From positions 1,853,838 through 1,917,837 of the forward strand of contig NZ_CP012020.1 in the NCBI RefSeq assembly GCF_001183865.1: 64,000 nt of DNA, given 5' to 3'. This stretch comes from Methylophilus sp. TWE2 (GTDB taxonomy: Bacteria > Pseudomonadota > Gammaproteobacteria > Burkholderiales > Methylophilaceae). The translations under genes were made by a program, and so were the position numbers. The notes below the pieces were generated by a model, which made no database searches, was not told where the DNA came from, and saw only the letters and a program-made list of their open reading frames with translations. Of this stretch, positions 41,254 through 50,226 are shown one piece after another (positions within the stretch are counted from its first letter, which is position 1; every line of letters begins with the position of its first letter).

Positions 41254-42903
41254 TCAACGGGCATTGCTTTTCTGATAGGCAATGGCAGGACTCACATCTT
41301 TACGCAAGATTTTACCATTTTTGGTCCGTGGAAACTCCTTGGCCAGGTAAACCATTTTAGGCGCCTTGTAAGCCGCCAGATGTTGTTTACCAAAGGACAT
41401 CAGCTCTTCGGGTGCGATTTCAGCATCCGGTTTAGGGATCACATAAATCACTACCAGCAGTTTGTCTTTTTCAATTTCTTCACCGACAGCAGCACAGTCC
41501 GCCACGGCAGGATGGCCTTTATATACACGCTCAATTTCATAGGGCGAAACGCGGTAGCCAAAGCTCTTGATAATGTCATCTTTACGGCCAAGGAACCACA
41601 GATAGCCGTCAGCATCGTATTTGGCATAGTCTCCGGTAAAGAAATAGCCATCGTGCTTATATTTGGCAGTCTCTTCCGGCAAGTTCCAATAGCTCAGGAA
41701 CAAGCCTGGGTCATTATCTGGCACGCAAATCATCCCCTCCTCACCTTCGGCCACGGGCTCGCGAGTTTCGGGATTCAGCAAGACAATCGCATGACCAGGC
41801 TGCGGGAATCCCGCCGAGCCAGCCCGGATCGGACGGAAAATACTTTGCGACAGGTAATAAGAAAACTCACTCATCCCAACCGCTTCATAAATATCCAGCC
41901 CGAAACGCTCACGCCATTGGCTCAACACCTCGTCAGACAAATGCTCTCCCGCGCTCATAAAATGGCGCACGCTGGGGATATCCACTTGTGTTGCTGTCGT
42001 TTTTTGTAGCAGCTGACGGTAAATCGTGGGCACACCAATAAAGATGGTTGCCTTGTGTTTGGCGATCAAATCCAGCCATTTTTGCGCATCATTTTTACCT
42101 TCGTGCACAATCACGGTCTTGCCCAGGTATAACGGATCCATCAGGCCGGTGCCCAGCACATAAGTCCAGTTAAACTTGCCGGAATGCATAATGCGGTCTT
42201 GCGCCGTCTCACTGTAATTAAACCAGTATTGCGCCGCTGGCTGGCGCCCAAGCAAAGCACGGTGCGCATGCAATACGCCTTTAGGATAACCAGTGGTGCC
42301 TGAGGTATACACCAGATAGGCCGGATCGTCACCGCGGGTAGCATAAGCAGGCGTCACTTGTTGCACGGCCTTTAATGCGGTCTCAAGAGACAACACATTG
42401 AACCCTTCGACAGGCACCATTTGATCGGTCAACTGGGTGAGCAACACATGCTTGAGATTGGGTGTTTGCGCAATATTCTGCTGCATTTTGGCTGACATGC
42501 CGGCCCAGGCTGCTGCATCCGTCACCAATACCACCGCACCGGAATCTTTTGCCAGATAAGCCACTTCTTCTGCGGTTAGCAAGGTGGAAGTGGGCACAGA
42601 AATCGCCCCGGTTTTCATCGTGCCTAAAAAGGCAGTCGGATAATCCAGGCTGTTAGGCAAGCGGATCAGGACACGGTCACCAGGCTGAACGCCTAAATCA
42701 CGCAACATCTGGGCAAACCGATCAGTTCTCTCCGCCAGCTCGGCAAAGGTAATCGTACCGGTACCAAACGTGTCGTCTTCCACAATCATGGCAATTTCAT
42801 CGGCTTTTGGCGTACCCATGTGACGATCACTGCACGCCACCCCGATATTGAAAAATTCAGGGATTTCCCATTGCCATTGTGGATAAGGGGCTAACTGTGT
42901 CAT
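41254..42903 (-). CDS. Acyl-CoA synthetase (AMP-forming), substrate uncertain
   Basis: A 549-residue ANL-superfamily ligase. The P-loop-like A3 motif is YTSGTTGYPKGVLHAHRAL at about residues 191-209; the hinge region is FTGDYAKYDADGYLWFLGRK with DDIIKSFGYR; the catalytic Lys is in FPRTKNGKILRKD near 530. The N terminus (EIPEFFNIGVACSDRH) is like benzoate- or medium-chain-type ligases rather than PrpE. It would activate a carboxylic acid with ATP and CoA. In this setting (mesaconyl-CoA hydratase, CitE-like lyases, methylcitrate cycle) a short branched or dicarboxylic acid such as mesaconate, or propionate itself, is plausible; this is inference. The ATG at 42903 follows AAAGG; a TTG two codons upstream is unlikely. 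Confidence 0.82.
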   Translation of the reverse strand: MTQLAPYPQWQWEIPEFFNIGVACSDRHMGTPKADEIAMIVEDDTFGTGTITFAELAERTDRFAQMLRDLGVQPGDRVLIRLPNSLDYPTAFLGTMKTGAISVPTSTLLTAEEVAYLAKDSGAVVLVTDAAAWAGMSAKMQQNIAQTPNLKHVLLTQLTDQMVPVEGFNVLSLETALKAVQQVTPAYATRGDDPAYLVYTSGTTGYPKGVLHAHRALLGRQPAAQYWFNYSETAQDRIMHSGKFNWTYVLGTGLMDPLYLGKTVIVHEGKNDAQKWLDLIAKHKATIFIGVPTIYRQLLQKTTATQVDIPSVRHFMSAGEHLSDEVLSQWRERFGLDIYEAVGMSEFSYYLSQSIFRPIRAGSAGFPQPGHAIVLLNPETREPVAEGEEGMICVPDNDPGLFLSYWNLPEETAKYKHDGYFFTGDYAKYDADGYLWFLGRKDDIIKSFGYRVSPYEIERVYKGHPAVADCAAVGEEIEKDKLLVVIYVIPKPDAEIAPEELMSFGKQHLAAYKAPKMVYLAKEFPRTKNGKILRKDVSPAIAYQKSNAR

Positions 42904-43024
42904 GTTCAAACCTTTCCAATCACTCTATGCACGCATGGTTGATGCGATGCTGTTATATGCATTTCTTTTGAAAATGCTTTTTTCAAACCTATCAATACGT
43001 TTAAATTCAGAATTTAGCGATGAA

Positions 43025-43118
43025 GTGCTAGGCGCACAGCGCGCAGAAAGCGGAATGTACTTAAAGTACATGAGCATTTCGAGCACTGCGCAACAACGCA
43101 ATTCGCCCGCGCAGCCAT
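43025..43118. repeat. Intergenic repeat-like element with central palindrome (C)
   Basis: In the 219-bp spacer between the CitE-like gene and the acyl-CoA synthetase gene, an AGGCGCACAGCGCG start and a GCGCAACAACGC end flank the perfect palindrome TGTACTTAAAGTACA (43056-43070). The plan resembles copies A, B and D, though the sequence match is weak. Confidence 0.5.
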
Positions 43119-43122
43119 TGAT

Positions 43123-44253
43123 TTAAAGCAAGATGCCATAAGGCCAGTTTTGGCGTACAACCTGCGCCGGCATCAACTGCAATACATGCAATGCAAATTC
43201 CATGTCACTCACCTTAAGCGCGCGTAATGCATGCGCTCTTAATAATGTCTGCAATGCCTTACCAAACATCGGCGGATCCAGCATCTCACCCTCAAACTTG
43301 ATCGCCCCACCCAGCAAGGCATCCGCTTCAATCGCTGCTTTCAGGATGGCCACTTTCTGGTTAATTTCAGTCGGTGAAGGGGTATATGCGGTTTTACACA
43401 AGTGGATATGGCCCGGATGAATCACCTGCTTGCCGGTGAGGCCCATGGCCGCCTCCTGGCAAGCGTGCTTGTACACCACACGCGACTCGTTATCGCCATG
43501 CAAATCCAGCCAGCGGCGCACATCGTGCGGCTCAACAAATTTATCGGGCATGATATTGCTGCCGATCAGTGTTTCCACGCCGCCGATCACGCCTTTACCG
43601 GCAATCCTCGCCTCAAAAATCAGCTGGTTGATAAAGTAGAACAACTCTTCAATCCAGTGCTCTGGCGTAATATGGATACCCAGCGCTTTGGAAAAATCGT
43701 GGATACCAAACACCACATGCTTCACAGTGTCGTATTGCATTAAATCCGGCGCAATCTTGAGCGACTTCGGGTGCTCAATAATCGGCTGTATGGTGATATG
43801 CGGATTGATACTGAGTAAAAAGCTGGATAAATCACGCACTTCCGCAGCACCGTAGGACTCACCCGCCTTTGCCAGCATGACGACGTCGATATACTCGCCC
43901 ATGTCACGCACCAGTTTCATGTCTTCTTCGTACTCATCGGTACGGAAAGAGTTGGCACGGATGGCGATGGTGACGCGTTCATTCACCTTGCGTAGCTTGG
44001 GTAGCTCCTGGCGCAGCAAGGTACGGCTCATTTCTTTTTGCCGGCAGCCATCTTCCAGGTCAAAAATCAGCGTATGCGCATTGGTAAAGTGCGCATGCTT
44101 GACCATGCGGTTGGCTGCCTGCTCCATATCCTCATAAATGCCCAGACTAGGCGCATATTTCACCGGCGGGTAATACAGCTGTATGCCTGGCCAGTAATCT
44201 CCCAACGCCCTGGCATCCAGCGCAATTGGTTCCTCTCCCATATGCTGACTCAT
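43123..44253 (-). CDS. HpcH/HpaI aldolase (CitE-like acyl-CoA lyase), long form
   Basis: A 376-residue TIM-barrel lyase. FDLEDGCRQKEM at about residues 64-75, IQPIIEHPKSL (metal Glu) at about 156-166 and FGIHDFSKALG (metal Asp) are the CitE/malyl-CoA lyase motifs, and GKQVIHPGHIHLCKTAYTPS is the typical late loop. Relatives cleave malyl-CoA, beta-methylmalyl-CoA, citramalyl-CoA or citryl-CoA. It is longer than usual (about 300-350), with an N-terminal extension. It is the last gene of the malic enzyme-sdhCDAB-sdhE operon, overlapping sdhE by 4 bp, so it should act together with C4 metabolism. The exact substrate is unknown. Confidence 0.78.
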   Translation of the reverse strand: MSQHMGEEPIALDARALGDYWPGIQLYYPPVKYAPSLGIYEDMEQAANRMVKHAHFTNAHTLIFDLEDGCRQKEMSRTLLRQELPKLRKVNERVTIAIRANSFRTDEYEEDMKLVRDMGEYIDVVMLAKAGESYGAAEVRDLSSFLLSINPHITIQPIIEHPKSLKIAPDLMQYDTVKHVVFGIHDFSKALGIHITPEHWIEELFYFINQLIFEARIAGKGVIGGVETLIGSNIMPDKFVEPHDVRRWLDLHGDNESRVVYKHACQEAAMGLTGKQVIHPGHIHLCKTAYTPSPTEINQKVAILKAAIEADALLGGAIKFEGEMLDPPMFGKALQTLLRAHALRALKVSDMEFALHVLQLMPAQVVRQNWPYGILL

Positions 44254-44537
44254 GCTGCTTCCTGTTCTGCCGAAGGTCGGCTGGCTCTTAGTTTTTCAAG
44301 AATGATGCTGGATTGCGCCATGCCAGGTTGTGGATTGACGCCCTGAACCAGATCCCAGAACACGTTATCGGGCAACTCAAGCAAGGCATCCAGCTGTTCC
44401 ATTTCAGCCAGTGTCAGCCCGCTAAAATGCTCACTGACAAACCGTTGCAAGACGATATCCAGCTCCAGCATGCCCCGACGGCAACGCCATGCCAGGCGCC
44501 GTTGCTCTGCTTCACGTAAAATTTCAGCATTTAACAT
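44250..44537 (-). CDS. sdhE: Succinate dehydrogenase assembly factor SdhE (flavinylation factor)
   Basis: A 95-residue protein of the SdhE/Sdh5 family. The signature RGMLELDIVL is at about residues 20-29, followed by LDALLELPDNVFWDLV. SdhE promotes covalent FAD attachment to SdhA. It lies 9 bp after sdhB, in the same operon, and overlaps the CitE-like gene. Confidence 0.95.
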   Translation of the reverse strand: MLNAEILREAEQRRLAWRCRRGMLELDIVLQRFVSEHFSGLTLAEMEQLDALLELPDNVFWDLVQGVNPQPGMAQSSIILEKLRASRPSAEQEAA

Positions 44538-44546
44538 CGTCCACTC

Positions 44547-45293
44547 CTATAACACCTTGATACCAAATATTTTCTTACCGGGTTTGGCTTCGCTGTGCGC
44601 TTTGGCTTTTTCAATCTTGAGGTCTTTAATCGCTGCAATGGCCGCGTTTGGATTCAGTTTTTTCGGGCAAACATCCGTACAGTTCATGATGTTGTGGCAA
44701 CGGTATAAACGGTATGGGTCTTCCAGATTTTCCAGGCGCGCGTCCTGTTCCTGATCACGGCTATCGGCAATAAACCGGTAAGCCTGCATGAGGCCGGCCG
44801 GGCCGACAAACTTGTCCGGGTTCCACCAGAAACTGGGGCAGGAAGTCGTGCAGGCACCGCACAAAATGCACTCATACAAGCCATCAAGCTTGGCCCGGTC
44901 CTCAGGGCTTTGTAAACGCTCAGTGTCTGGCGGCGTGTCATGGTTTTGCAGGTACGGCATCACTGAGTGGTAGTTATCGAAGAACTGTGTCATGTCGACG
45001 ACCAGATCACGGATTACAGGCAGGCCGGGCATGGGTCGCAGCACTACAGGCTCTTGCAACTCGCTCAATTTTGTAATGCAGGCCAGTCCATTTTTACCAT
45101 TGATGTTCATGGCGTCACTGCCACACACGCCTTCACGGCATGACTTACGCATACTCAGCGTTTCGTCCAGCTCTTTAATGCGCATCAGGGCGTCCAGCAG
45201 CATTTGGTCGCTGTCTTCCAACTGGACATCGTAGTCCTGCATATAAGGCTTTTTATCCACGTCGGGATTGAATCGGTAAATTGAGAAAAGCAT
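44547..45293 (-). CDS. sdhB: Succinate dehydrogenase iron-sulfur subunit
   Basis: A 248-residue protein with the three cluster motifs: CREGVCGSDAMNING for [2Fe-2S] at about residues 52-66, CILCGACTTSCPSFWWN at about 141-157, and CHNIMNCTDVCPKKLNP at about 198-214 for [4Fe-4S]/[3Fe-4S]. It carries electrons from the flavin of SdhA to ubiquinone. The start is one base after the sdhA stop. Confidence 0.98.
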   Translation of the reverse strand: MLFSIYRFNPDVDKKPYMQDYDVQLEDSDQMLLDALMRIKELDETLSMRKSCREGVCGSDAMNINGKNGLACITKLSELQEPVVLRPMPGLPVIRDLVVDMTQFFDNYHSVMPYLQNHDTPPDTERLQSPEDRAKLDGLYECILCGACTTSCPSFWWNPDKFVGPAGLMQAYRFIADSRDQEQDARLENLEDPYRLYRCHNIMNCTDVCPKKLNPNAAIAAIKDLKIEKAKAHSEAKPGKKIFGIKVL

Positions 45294-45294
45294 A

Positions 45295-47082
45295 TCAATA
45301 CACCCTTTTTTTCAATTCAAATGGTTCTACCGTCAGCGGTTTCAAACGCACGGGTTTGTAAGCCAGCTTTTGTTCATTGGCAAAATACAGCGAATGACTG
45401 AGCCATTGGGCATCATCGCGCTCAGGATAATCTTCACGTGCATGGGCACCACGGCTTTCCTGGCGGGCATTAGCTGCTTCCATAGTGGCGAGCGCAACCT
45501 GCATCAGGTTATCCAGCTCCAGTGCTTCGACACGGGCCGTATTAAAGACTTTGCTTTTATCGGTAATTCTTAAGTGCTGGGCGCGCTGGGCGACTTGTTT
45601 GATCGCATCAACACCGCCTTCCAGCAGATCAGGAAAGCGGAACACACCGCAGTGTTTTTGCATGGTTTGGCGCATGGCCAGACCCACTTCTGCCACCTTC
45701 TCCCCCTCGCTCGCACTTTCCAAGCGGTCCACACGCGCCAGCGTGGCATCCGCCACATTGGCTGGTAATGGCTTATGTGCTTGATTGGCAGCGATGTCTG
45801 CCGCCATTTTGTCACCGGCAGCTTTGCCAAAAACCACTAAGTCCAGCAGAGAATTAGAGCCCAGACGATTCGCGCCGTGGACAGAGACGCAAGCACATTC
45901 GCCGACGGCATACAGCCCATTCACTACGCGCTCAGATTGGCCATCGTGCACCACTACCTGACCATCCAGATTGGTCGGGATGCCGCCCATCATGTAATGT
46001 GCCGTAGGCACCACAGGGATCGGGTCATTCGTCGGATCCACACCGGCAAAGGTTTTGGCGATTTCACGGATACCAGGCAAGCGCTTGCTGATAATGTCTT
46101 CACCGAGGTGATCCAGTTTGAGGTAGACCGCATCTTTGTGTTTGCCTATGCCGCGGCCTTCTTTAATCTCAGTCGCCATGGCACGGGATACGACATCGCG
46201 GCTTGCTAGGTCTTTGGCACTGGGCGCGTAGCGCTCCATAAAGCGCTCGCCGTCACTGTTGACCAGGTAACCGCCTTCACCGCGTACGCCTTCGGTAATC
46301 AATACGCCAGCATTCAATACGCCGGTCGGGTGAAACTGCCAAAACTCCATGTCCTGCAAAGGCAAGCCTGCGCGTGCCGCCATACCAAGGCCATCCCCGG
46401 TATTGATATACGCATTGGTACTGGCCTGGAAAATACGCCCACCGCCGCCCGTCGCCAGCATGGTGGCCTTCGCGTGGATGACGTGGATATCACCGGTTTC
46501 AATTTCGAGCGCAATCACGCCCAAAACATCGCCATCAGCATCCCGAATCAAATCGAGTGCGAACCATTCAATCAGAAACTGGGTATTGGCTTTAACATTG
46601 CGCTGGTAAAGCGTATGCAACATGGCATGACCGGTACGGTCAGCCACGGCACAGGTACGGGAGATCGGGGTTTCACCAAAATTGCGTGTCATACCGCCAA
46701 AGGGGCGCTGGAAAATACGGCCATTTTCCAGGCGGTCAAACGGCATGCCAAAATGCTCCAGCTCGATAATCGCCTTGGCTGCATTGCGGCACATAAACTC
46801 AATCGCATCCTGGTCGCCCAGGTAGTCCGAGCCTTTGATGGTGTCGTACATATGCCATAACCAGCTGTCATCGGAGACATTGCCGAGCGCGGCTGCAATC
46901 CCGCCTTGTGCCGCCACCGTGTGTGAACGGGTGGGGAACACTTTGGAAAGTACGGCCACATCGGCACCGGATTCCGCCAGCTGCAGTGCAGCACGCAAGC
47001 CTGCCCCGCCGCCGCCGACAATAACGGCATCTACCTGATGATGCTGTAGTTTGCCTGCACCTGTCATATTAGAATCAGCCAT
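45295..47082 (-). CDS. sdhA: Succinate dehydrogenase flavoprotein subunit
   Basis: A 595-residue protein from the ATG at 47082 with AAGGTGA upstream; a TTG 27 bp earlier is rejected. The FAD dinucleotide-binding motif is [19 protein letters not shown] near residue 20. The FAD-linking His is in [19 protein letters not shown], and the substrate Arg/His region is [18 protein letters not shown]. It oxidises succinate to fumarate on the inner face of the membrane and hands electrons to SdhB. Confidence 0.98.
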   Translation of the reverse strand: MADSNMTGAGKLQHHQVDAVIVGGGGAGLRAALQLAESGADVAVLSKVFPTRSHTVAAQGGIAAALGNVSDDSWLWHMYDTIKGSDYLGDQDAIEFMCRNAAKAIIELEHFGMPFDRLENGRIFQRPFGGMTRNFGETPISRTCAVADRTGHAMLHTLYQRNVKANTQFLIEWFALDLIRDADGDVLGVIALEIETGDIHVIHAKATMLATGGGGRIFQASTNAYINTGDGLGMAARAGLPLQDMEFWQFHPTGVLNAGVLITEGVRGEGGYLVNSDGERFMERYAPSAKDLASRDVVSRAMATEIKEGRGIGKHKDAVYLKLDHLGEDIISKRLPGIREIAKTFAGVDPTNDPIPVVPTAHYMMGGIPTNLDGQVVVHDGQSERVVNGLYAVGECACVSVHGANRLGSNSLLDLVVFGKAAGDKMAADIAANQAHKPLPANVADATLARVDRLESASEGEKVAEVGLAMRQTMQKHCGVFRFPDLLEGGVDAIKQVAQRAQHLRITDKSKVFNTARVEALELDNLMQVALATMEAANARQESRGAHAREDYPERDDAQWLSHSLYFANEQKLAYKPVRLKPLTVEPFELKKRVY

Positions 47083-47092
47083 GCTAGTCACC

Positions 47093-47446
47093 TTAAAAAT
47101 CCATCCCAAATAAAATCCATACCACAGCTAACCCATTGCCCCACACGGCGAGATTCACCAGCCATTGCAGCACTGCGCGAATACCCAAATGTGGCACATA
47201 ATCCCTGAACACATCGCGGACACCTAACCACGCATGCAGCAACATGCACACAAAAAACCAAGCCGTGAGCAGTCGCCACCAAAATGGCGCAAACAATGCC
47301 TGCCACTCACTGAAACTCTGTGGCGACAACCACATCATCCTCAACCAAAACAGCAGCAAAACCAGCGCCATAGACAGTGCGCACAACCGCTGGGTCAACC
47401 AGCGTCGCATCCCGGGATATTTGGCCGTTAGTAACTCAAACAACAT
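47093..47446 (-). CDS. sdhD: Succinate dehydrogenase membrane anchor subunit
   Basis: A 117-residue membrane protein with three hydrophobic helices and the haem/quinone-region pattern [20 protein letters not shown] at about residues 65-84 (H for haem b, D and Y for quinone). Its position between sdhC (10 bp) and sdhA (10 bp) completes the CDAB order. Confidence 0.93.
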   Translation of the reverse strand: MLFELLTAKYPGMRRWLTQRLCALSMALVLLLFWLRMMWLSPQSFSEWQALFAPFWWRLLTAWFFVCMLLHAWLGVRDVFRDYVPHLGIRAVLQWLVNLAVWGNGLAVVWILFGMDF

Positions 47447-47456
47447 GCTGGCCTCT

Positions 47457-47846
47457 CTACCAAATCGCCCAGATCACAAACAACATGGTCACCGCAACCA
47501 TCCACAAGACCACCCGGCTGGAAAAACGGGCTTTCTGCAAGGTGGTCATCCAGTGCACATCCATGGCCAGATGGCGAATCCCGGCATAAAAATGGTGGAA
47601 AAAAGCCGCTGCCAGCACAGTCACCAGCAACTTCACCGGCCATTGCTGAAACTGTGTCACGACCCTGGCGTAACCCTGAGCGCTGGAAAGAGACAAATAC
47701 AACGACCATAGCAACAGTGGCTGGATCAGGAACAGCAACACGCCGCTGGCGCGGTGCATAATCGACACCACGGCGTTCACCGGTAACCGGATCGTGAATA
47801 AATCCAGATTCTTCGGGCGCTGTTTCTTTTGCTTCTTAACAATCAT
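47457..47846 (-). CDS. sdhC: Succinate dehydrogenase cytochrome b556 subunit
   Basis: A 129-residue membrane protein: RPKNLDLFTIRLPVNAVVSI then MHRASGVLLFLIQPLLLWSL, the standard SdhC N terminus, and FFHHFYAGIRHLAMDVHW with the haem-ligand His at about residues 84-101. It anchors the complex and shapes the quinone site. It follows the malic enzyme gene by 6 bp. Confidence 0.95.
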   Translation of the reverse strand: MIVKKQKKQRPKNLDLFTIRLPVNAVVSIMHRASGVLLFLIQPLLLWSLYLSLSSAQGYARVVTQFQQWPVKLLVTVLAAAFFHHFYAGIRHLAMDVHWMTTLQKARFSSRVVLWMVAVTMLFVIWAIW

Positions 47847-47852
47847 GCCGGC

Positions 47853-49055
47853 TCACTCACCTGCTTTGGCGGCACGCGCAACTGCACCACCCACGTATTC
47901 CATCAAACGCGGATCAAATGGCTTGGGGATGATGTAGTCTTTGCCAAAAGACAATGACGTCAGTTGATAAGCTTCCAGCACTTGTGGCGGCACGGGCTCG
48001 CGCGCCAACTGGCTCAGTGCTTGCGCCGCAGCTACCTTCATCTGCTCGGTAATCTGTTTTGCCTGCGCGTCTAGCGCACCACGGAACAGGTAAGGGAAAC
48101 ACAAGGCATTATTCACCTGGTTAGGAAAATCACTACGGCCGGTGGCCATAATTGCATCATCCCGCAAGGCAAACACCTGGCTAGGCAATATTTCAGGATC
48201 AGGATTGGCCAAGGCAAAAATCACTGGTTTAGCTGCCATGGTGGCGACCAACTCGGGCGGCAAGCCATTTTTGGCAGACACGCCAATAAACACATCAGCG
48301 CCCTGCATAGCTTCTGCGAGTGTTTTCACCTTGCCAGCTTCAATCGCCAACTCACGGTTATTGTCATGCAAATCGTCACGGTCGCTATCCAGCACACCTT
48401 TGCGATCGACCATGGTGATATTGGTCGCGCCCATTAACTTGAGCAATTTTGCACAGGAGCAACCCGCCGCACCCGCGCCTAAAAACACAATCTTGGCGCG
48501 GGGCAACGTTTTGCCTTGGAGATCGAGTGCATTTAATAAAGCAGCTGCCACAATAACGGCCGTGCCATGCTGGTCGTCATGGAAAACAGGAATATCCAGG
48601 CGTTTCTTTAATTCATTTTCAATATAGAAACAGTGCGGAGCGGCAATATCTTCCAGGTTAATGCCGCCAAACGTAGGCGCAATATTGACCACGGTCTGGA
48701 TAAATTCATCCGGTGTCGCGGCATTGACTTCAATATCAAACACATCAATATCGGCAAAACGCTTAAACAACACACCCTTGCCCTCCATGACTGGCTTGCC
48801 TGCCAAGGCGCCCACATTTCCCAACCCCAACACGGCGGTGCCATCGGTAATGACCGCGATCAGGTTACCTTTATTGGTGTACTTATAAGCATTGGCCGGA
48901 TCCGCTTCAATTTCGAGCACAGGTGCCGCAACCCCAGGCGTGTAGGCCAACGATAAATCCTGCTGTGTCGCACAAGGCTTGGACGACTCCACGCTCAGCT
49001 TCCCAGGCTTGGGAAACTGGTGGTAATCCAGCGCGCGTTGCTTTAAATCGTCCAT
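47853..49055 (-). CDS. Malic enzyme (short, single-domain form)
   Basis: A 400-residue malic enzyme. SLAYTPGVAAPVLEIEADPA at about residues 34-53 carries the catalytic Tyr, VITDGTAVLGLGNVGALAGK follows with the conserved GNVG, and the NAD(P) fold has IVFLGAGAAGCSCAKLL at about 190. It lacks the C-terminal phosphotransacetylase-like half of MaeB. It oxidatively decarboxylates malate to pyruvate; NAD or NADP preference is not predictable by eye. First gene of the sdh operon, which is unusual and ties malate removal to succinate oxidation. Confidence 0.94.
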   Translation of the reverse strand: MDDLKQRALDYHQFPKPGKLSVESSKPCATQQDLSLAYTPGVAAPVLEIEADPANAYKYTNKGNLIAVITDGTAVLGLGNVGALAGKPVMEGKGVLFKRFADIDVFDIEVNAATPDEFIQTVVNIAPTFGGINLEDIAAPHCFYIENELKKRLDIPVFHDDQHGTAVIVAAALLNALDLQGKTLPRAKIVFLGAGAAGCSCAKLLKLMGATNITMVDRKGVLDSDRDDLHDNNRELAIEAGKVKTLAEAMQGADVFIGVSAKNGLPPELVATMAAKPVIFALANPDPEILPSQVFALRDDAIMATGRSDFPNQVNNALCFPYLFRGALDAQAKQITEQMKVAAAQALSQLAREPVPPQVLEAYQLTSLSFGKDYIIPKPFDPRLMEYVGGAVARAAKAGE

Positions 49056-49212
49056 TCATCAACCTCTTTCTTCAATGATGCAGTTACCTTGCACCTACAA
49101 GACCGTTCAAAACACATTTTGGCTAGGTGGATGATCGCAGCCATTACAACCAGTACAGCCCGCGATATCCAACTTGCGAAAATGCGCTTTCAAAAGTCAC
49201 GCCCTTTATTCA

Positions 49213-49313
49213 GAATGATTCAAAACTTCAGTAGCAAGGCGAATGAGCGAAGACAGTGCGAGTCGCACGGCAAGCGAAATTCAACGCCGCTAATGAAGAT
49301 TTTTCAATCATTC
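49213..49313. repeat. Intergenic imperfect palindrome (repeat-like element D)
   Basis: A 101-bp element between the malic enzyme and gntR genes, overlapping the gntR stop. The ends GAATGATT and AATCATTC are inverted, AAGGCG and CAACGCCG lie inside, and the centre GTGCGA-G-TCGCAC is a perfect small palindrome. The arrangement matches copies A-C. It may serve as terminator of gntR. Confidence 0.55.
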
Positions 49314-50042
49314 CAATTCACTCATATAGTGGTGGTCGTCCGTCAGACACAACCCCAAGCGCCACTCCATCGGTTTATCGCCATAAGTAAACGACACACG
49401 TTCTATGCTCAACAGTGGGTAGCCTTCTTTCAAACCCAGCGCCTTGGCGACTTCCGCGTCAGCAGCCACCGCCTTGATACGTTCTTCCGCGCGTATCATG
49501 CGGATACCGAACTGCGACTCATACATGCTGTACATGGAGCCATTGCTCTCCTCCACCTTGGCACGGTTCAATCCTTTGAAGGGTGCGGCTGGCACAATGA
49601 TGTGGTCATAAATTAAGGGGCGACCGGAAAACGTCAATAACCGCTTCACATCTATCGTCGTCGCGCCCGCTTTCATTTCCAGCACCTTACCAATATGCAC
49701 ACTGGCCTTGCTTTTAACGCAGGAAAGAAACTCGTTCTGCAGCATTTCTTTCTGGCCATTTTCTGCGGTCAGGCGCAAGAAGCGCAGCTTGACGTCATCC
49801 TGGTTATGCGTCGCAACAAAAGTACCCTTACCCTGGCGGCGGATCAGGATATTTTCTGTGGCAAGGCTATCAATCGCCTTGCGCACCGTGCCCTGGCTGA
49901 CCTTATATCTTTGCGCAAGATCAATCTCACTCGGAATCATATCTCCTGGACGCCACTCCCCACCAATCAGGCTTTGCGTGATCAACACCTTAATCTGGTC
50001 ATACAGCGGCCGGTAACTTGGTGACCCTAACTGCTTATCCAT
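49308..50042 (-). CDS. GntR/HutC-family regulator (UTRA domain)
   Basis: A 244-residue regulator from the ATG at 50042 (GGAG eight bases upstream; ATGs at 50060 and 50069 are possible). The winged HTH occupies residues 1-75: YDQIKVLITQSLIGGEWRPG, then DMIPSEIDLAQRYKVSQGTV, then RRQGKGTFVA. The UTRA ligand domain fills the rest (RPLIYDHIIVPAAPFKGL, then LGLKEGYPLLSIERVSF). It is divergent from the CitE-mch-CitE-prpBCD operon, and a perfect inverted repeat sits before that operon's promoter, so it very probably controls it, with a pathway intermediate such as methylcitrate or an acyl-CoA as ligand (inferred). Confidence 0.92.
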   Translation of the reverse strand: MDKQLGSPSYRPLYDQIKVLITQSLIGGEWRPGDMIPSEIDLAQRYKVSQGTVRKAIDSLATENILIRRQGKGTFVATHNQDDVKLRFLRLTAENGQKEMLQNEFLSCVKSKASVHIGKVLEMKAGATTIDVKRLLTFSGRPLIYDHIIVPAAPFKGLNRAKVEESNGSMYSMYESQFGIRMIRAEERIKAVAADAEVAKALGLKEGYPLLSIERVSFTYGDKPMEWRLGLCLTDDHHYMSELE

Positions 50043-50135
50043 AGATTCGACTCCGTTCATGATTCGCATTATTTATTCGCATCTGTGTAAGTTTTTTAAT
50101 TTATATCACAGCGCTTTTTTGTTGTCCACTATTTT

Positions 50136-50160
50136 ATATCTTATATAAGACATAAGATAT
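50136..50160. promoter_or_regulatory. Inverted repeat, probable GntR operator
   Basis: ATATCTTAT (50136-50144) and ATAAGATAT (50152-50160) are perfect 9-base arms around a 7-base spacer, and an overlapping perfect palindrome TCTTATATAAGA spans 50139-50150. It lies directly before the -35 box of the plus-strand operon and in the shared spacer with gntR. Confidence 0.72.
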
Positions 50161-50163
50161 TTG

Positions 50164-50192
50164 TTGACAGAGTTTTTTTATTCATGAATAAT
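50164..50192 (+). promoter_or_regulatory. Sigma-70-type promoter of the prp operon
   Basis: TTGACA (50164-50169) is followed after 17 bases by AATAAT (50187-50192). Transcription would start near 50199, leaving a leader of about 28 bases before the ATG at 50227. The upstream inverted repeat ends three bases before the -35 box. Confidence 0.75.
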
Positions 50193-50226
50193 GAATCTAA
50201 TTTCTTGCCGTAACAAAGGAAACCCT

